Notes under the pieces: generated by a model
What the model was told of the DNA's origin: nothing
Seen by the model: only the letters and a program-made list of their open reading frames with translations
Database searches by the model: none
Translations under genes and position numbers: made by a program
Assembly: GCA_020696955.1 (NCBI GenBank)
Contig: JAJFBK010000023.1
Location: forward strand, 1-8,223
Length of the DNA stretch: 8,223 bases
Direction: 5' to 3'
Source: Patescibacteria group bacterium
GTDB lineage: Bacteria > Patescibacteria > UBA1384 > CAILIB01
In this document: positions 7,001 to 8,223 of the stretch, one piece after another
Numbering within the stretch: the stretch's first letter is position 1
Layout: every line of letters starts with the position of its first letter

Positions 7001-7725
7001 CAGCAGCGAGCGGCACCCTGACGGTTTCTCTTGCAGAAGGCCATAGCGCCAAAGGAGCCGCAGTCCCCACTGACAGTAGCGTATACAAATTGCCAGCAGA
7101 AACCTTTGTAGACTATCCGAGCGTACTCGATACCACCCCTCCGACCATCTCCAATCAGACGGTTTCCCCTACGGAAACAGGTGCAACCATAACCTGGACT
7201 ACTGACGAAGGATCCTCCACCTGGGTAGAATACGGTTCTACCGTGGCTTATGGCAGTGCTACCACCGAAGAGCAAACCGTGAACCGCCCCTTATCTCACA
7301 CGGTTACTTTGAACAATCTGGTTTCTTGTTCTACGTATTACTTCAAAGTCCATTCAAGGGATGCGGTTCACAACGAAGGAATCGGAACGGACAGCACGTT
7401 TACCACGACTGGTTGTGCTGTTGCGGCCACAGCTTCCCCCTCGACAGCCACAAGCAAACCCACAAAAACAAGTGGATCGACTTCAGGCTCCGAGACTCCT
7501 TCCATCCCCTCCACAGACAGTGAAACACCTCCAATTGATGCTACTCCTGAAGCAACAGCAACCCCTGCTCCACAACCTGCAAAAGAGACTTCCCCTGCTT
7601 CCAGCGATAACTCAAAGAAAGAAGAAGTTGTCCCGTTTTATCAACGCTTAAAAATTCCAGCCTTCATCGGAGCCTTCCTTCTGCTCATTGCAGGGATATG
7701 GGTAGCCTTCCGTCGAAGGGGCTAG
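4009..7725 (+). CDS. Giant surface protein: LamG-Ig-LamG-SASA esterase-FnIII with membrane anchor
   Basis: A 1238-residue extracytoplasmic protein predicted to bind glycans and remove acetyl groups. Order: signal peptide 1-34 (hydrophobic core 11-28, cleavage after AHA); LamG/concanavalin-like domain ~37-257; Ig-like domain ~262-374 (TYGVGEVIDLQVTFTEPV); second LamG ~381-601; beta-domain ~605-693; sialate O-acetylesterase (SASA) domain ~694-928; SwmB-like beta-domain ~935-1036; fibronectin type III ~1042-1135; Ser/Thr/Pro stalk ~1137-1203; membrane helix ~1216-1234 ending RRRG. In the esterase, GQSN gives Ser705, WQGESD lies at 822-827, and DYVHFT gives Asp902 and His905, so the catalytic set looks intact. 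There is no LPXTG motif, so anchoring is by the C-terminal helix. The only four cysteines (314/326, 1107/1136) fall in two domain-local pairs, fitting disulfides. I chose ATG 4009 over in-frame ATG 3967 because the -10 box overlaps the latter and a clean signal peptide begins at 4009. The substrate is inferred; xylan or other acetylated glycans are alternatives to sialic acid. Confidence 0.92.
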   Translation: MPRPLFSTKTAALITLAVFSFGLIWPLTQTAHAASTLLTGLTSYWKLDEVSGNRTDSAGGNTLTSTNGVGVNQGKLGDSAQFTAANSQYLSVADNPAVSTGDIDYTLSAWVYLDSKGVNRTIMGKFNTTGNQREFVLYYSSSNDRFVFTVSGNGSSSVDVTANNFGAPALNTWYLVTAWHDSVGNTANISVNDGTTNSIATSTGSFDSSASFTIGGLIPTSTLWDGRIDGAAMWKKALSPSERTELYNAGTGSDYPFDGTDTTSPRILSVSSTKPDGTYGVGEVIDLQVTFTEPVTSTGNITLTLETGTTDRTCLFGITNSSSATCNYTVQNGDESPDLDVSSIAGTIADQSGNPLTSFVPATGLNATKALIIHANGLPFLTNGLASYWTLDEATGTRMDSIGTNHLTSNNNVTSEQGKISDAALFKTAATQSLSIPDNTSLSTGDTDFTLAAWVNLDTKGGFQVIAAKQDTSISQREFALFYNGSSDRFNFSISSNGTSSTTVVANNLGAPAINTWYYVVGWHDSVNNTVNIQVNDTTLNSAAHTTGVRDGTSTLRVGANTENIQFWSGKIDSLALWKRALSGSERTALYNSGLGQEYPFSQAEALRLSSPSKYQVFQRNGSNQGTISISGQYTGTPTSIEASWNGGAYSTITSSPTGGIFTGSLTGLPVGQGTLSVRFGNDPTIIESKAYVGIGDVFVIAGQSNGSGRGVNNQTYSGPFKAGMFGNDDEWKELSDPTDSNIGQVDSVSSDNANSSVWPLVATLHMTDQQVPVGFIPTAKGGTAISQWQRNNALPGDTTTLYGSMYRRIIAAGGAKTVLFWQGESDSLAGTTRSNYKTLLQTYANDVYADFGLKTVVAQIGDYTTQTGPSVDAVRLAQIDAWNEGGNILPGPPLYDVNTTDYVHFTTDAELQVAANRWWTTIQTNFFSGSDARGPRLLSANHNQSKTEITLTFFDESFPLLPLSGLSGFTVKDDGVSVSISSASRVADDQIKLTLSSAASGTLTVSLAEGHSAKGAAVPTDSSVYKLPAETFVDYPSVLDTTPPTISNQTVSPTETGATITWTTDEGSSTWVEYGSTVAYGSATTEEQTVNRPLSHTVTLNNLVSCSTYYFKVHSRDAVHNEGIGTDSTFTTTGCAVAATASPSTATSKPTKTSGSTSGSETPSIPSTDSETPPIDATPEATATPAPQPAKETSPASSDNSKKEEVVPFYQRLKIPAFIGAFLLLIAGIWVAFRRRG
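4117..4779 (+). repeat. LamG domain copy 1 (intragenic duplication)
   Basis: Encodes residues 37-257 of the surface protein: LTGLTSYWKLDE at the start, NTWYLVTAWHDSV in the middle and WKKALSPSERTELYNAG at the end. It aligns without net gaps in its core to copy 2, exactly 1032 bases downstream. CTGGCATGACTCAGT at 4542-4556 and AATACCTGGTACT at 4519-4531 recur exactly at that offset. LamG domains typically bind carbohydrate; the binding residues are not resolvable by eye. Confidence 0.8.
5149..5811 (+). repeat. LamG domain copy 2 (intragenic duplication)
   Basis: Encodes residues 381-601: LTNGLASYWTLDE, NTWYYVVGWHDSV and WKRALSGSERTALYNSG match copy 1 in order. Exact shared blocks lie at 5551-5563 and 5574-5588. 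By eye about half the residues are identical, so duplication is older than the strain but recent enough to leave nucleotide identity. Confidence 0.8.
6088..6792 (+). other. SASA esterase catalytic domain within the surface protein
   Basis: Residues 694-928. The domain opens GDVFVIAGQSNGSGRG, with the nucleophile Ser705. It contains FIPTAKGGTAISQWQ (777-790), a family-typical segment, and FWQGESD at 821-827, and it closes with DYVHFTTDAELQVAANRWW carrying Asp902 and His905. This block order defines the sialate O-acetylesterase / carbohydrate esterase 6-like group within the SGNH superfamily. The preceding beta-domain with YQVFQRNGSNQGTISISG commonly accompanies such esterases. Confidence 0.85.
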
Positions 7726-7743
7726 GAAGCGGACGCTACGTCC
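7704..7743. other. Two adjacent hairpins at the convergent gene junction
   Basis: CCTTC (7706-7710) pairs with GAAGG (7715-7719), with two further pairs beyond a bulge. GGACG (7731-7735) pairs with CGTCC (7739-7743) around a 3-base loop. They flank the shared stop codons of the converging genes. Neither is followed by a clear T-run on either strand, so a terminator role is possible but weak. Confidence 0.25.
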
Positions 7744-8223
7744 CATCTAAACTTCATTTCCTTTTGAGCCCCCACTTGCTGAGCCAGACTCCTGGCCATC
7801 ATGGGTATGTCTTCCCCTACCCATTTTTCGCCGTGACCACGATCAAAGATAAGGCAATATGGCGGAACGGTGATTCCCATATGGTTAAAAACCATCGCTA
7901 AGTTTTGTAGGACATTCACCTCGCCTCCCTCCGGAGAGTACACGATGCAGCCGGCTACTTTGCCCTCTAGCATGAAGTCATTATCTTCAAGGATCGTGAG
8001 GTGATCGATAAGATTCTTTACTACTCCTGGCATGTTGAACCAATAAACAGGAGTCACAACCACAAAAGCGTCGCACTCCATCAACGCATCCTGCACTCGG
8101 CTTGGCACACCTAGCTTTACATCTAACTCACCAGTTACGGGAGGGATATTCTCCTCACATAGCATGATCTGCTCACATTCTCCGTATGCTCCGGCCGCTT
8201 TTGCAAACGTTTTTGCCAAAGAA
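7722..8223 (-). CDS. Flavodoxin-fold NAD(P)H-dependent FMN oxidoreductase, N-terminus off window
   Basis: 166 residues are visible on the - strand, ending in TAG (CTA at 7722-7724). The frame is open through the right edge; a TTG near 8219 is not a convincing start because family members begin earlier with a GSPR...GNT phosphate-binding loop, which would be just outside. Visible features fit the flavodoxin-like FMN reductase family: SLAKTFAKAAGAYGE (helix 1), DALMECDAFVVVTPVYWFNMPGVVKNLIDH (the FMN-contacting PVYW...MP segment), VAGCIVYSPEGGEVNVLQNLAMVFNHMGITV and a C-terminal helix. Members reduce quinones, azo dyes, nitroaromatics or metals, or supply reduced flavin; which applies cannot be told. 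It converges on the surface esterase gene, and the two stop codons overlap by two bases. About 15-20 N-terminal residues are probably missing. Confidence 0.88.
   Translation of the reverse strand, partial: SLAKTFAKAAGAYGECEQIMLCEENIPPVTGELDVKLGVPSRVQDALMECDAFVVVTPVYWFNMPGVVKNLIDHLTILEDNDFMLEGKVAGCIVYSPEGGEVNVLQNLAMVFNHMGITVPPYCLIFDRGHGEKWVGEDIPMMARSLAQQVGAQKEMKFRWDVASAS

Noticed and set aside
1..8223. Recoded TGA (genetic code 25 or 4), as in some CPR lineages
   Set aside because: TGA ends the VOC and SGNH genes at the expected family lengths, and no in-frame TGA occurs within conserved regions.
1..8223. Defence system, mobile element or CRISPR array
   Set aside because: No nuclease, helicase, toxin, transposase, integrase or regularly spaced repeats are visible; the genes are metabolic or surface proteins.

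Overview
The window holds eight genes on the + strand and one on the - strand. Seven + strand genes are complete. The leftmost is cut at its 5' end, and the - strand gene runs off the right edge. Genes are tightly packed (largest gap 137 bases). I see no tRNA, rRNA, CRISPR array, transposase or phage gene.

Organism: most likely an uncultured bacterium with a single membrane, possibly Patescibacteria/CPR. This is an inference of moderate strength. It rests on strong TATAAT/TATACT-type -10 boxes close to start codons, almost no Shine-Dalgarno sequences, small accessory enzymes, and a very large surface protein with a signal peptide and a C-terminal membrane anchor. TGA is used as a normal stop (VOC and SGNH genes), so the genetic code is standard. 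By eye the left end is AT-richer than the giant surface gene.

Layout. (1) 2-568: C-terminal part of a secreted or anchored PsbP-like protein. (2) 706-2761: four metabolic genes in one direction: a short-chain dehydrogenase, a NUDIX hydrolase, a VOC/glyoxalase-like protein and an AlaE-family L-alanine exporter. The last two overlap by four bases. A probable intrinsic terminator sits on the alaE stop codon. (3) 2828-3931: a small anchored protein of unknown function, followed after 9 bases by a cytoplasmic SGNH/GDSL esterase. (4) 4009-7725: the centrepiece, a 1238-residue surface protein. Its order is signal peptide, LamG, Ig-like, LamG, beta-domain, sialate O-acetylesterase (SASA) domain, SwmB-like beta-domain, fibronectin type III, Ser/Thr/Pro stalk and C-terminal membrane helix. 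An extended -10 promoter lies inside a perfect inverted repeat just upstream. (5) 7722-8223 (-): a flavodoxin-fold FMN-dependent oxidoreductase whose stop codon overlaps that of the surface gene on the CTAG palindrome.

How they may work together (inference): the surface protein probably binds glycans through its two LamG domains and deacetylates them with its esterase domain. The cytoplasmic SGNH esterase next door could act on imported acylated products. The dehydrogenase-NUDIX-VOC-AlaE group looks like housekeeping/detoxification and amino-acid export. I see no clear defence or mobile system. The least described items are the surface esterase's architecture, the unknown anchored protein with a Cys-Cys pair, and the dyad over the promoter.
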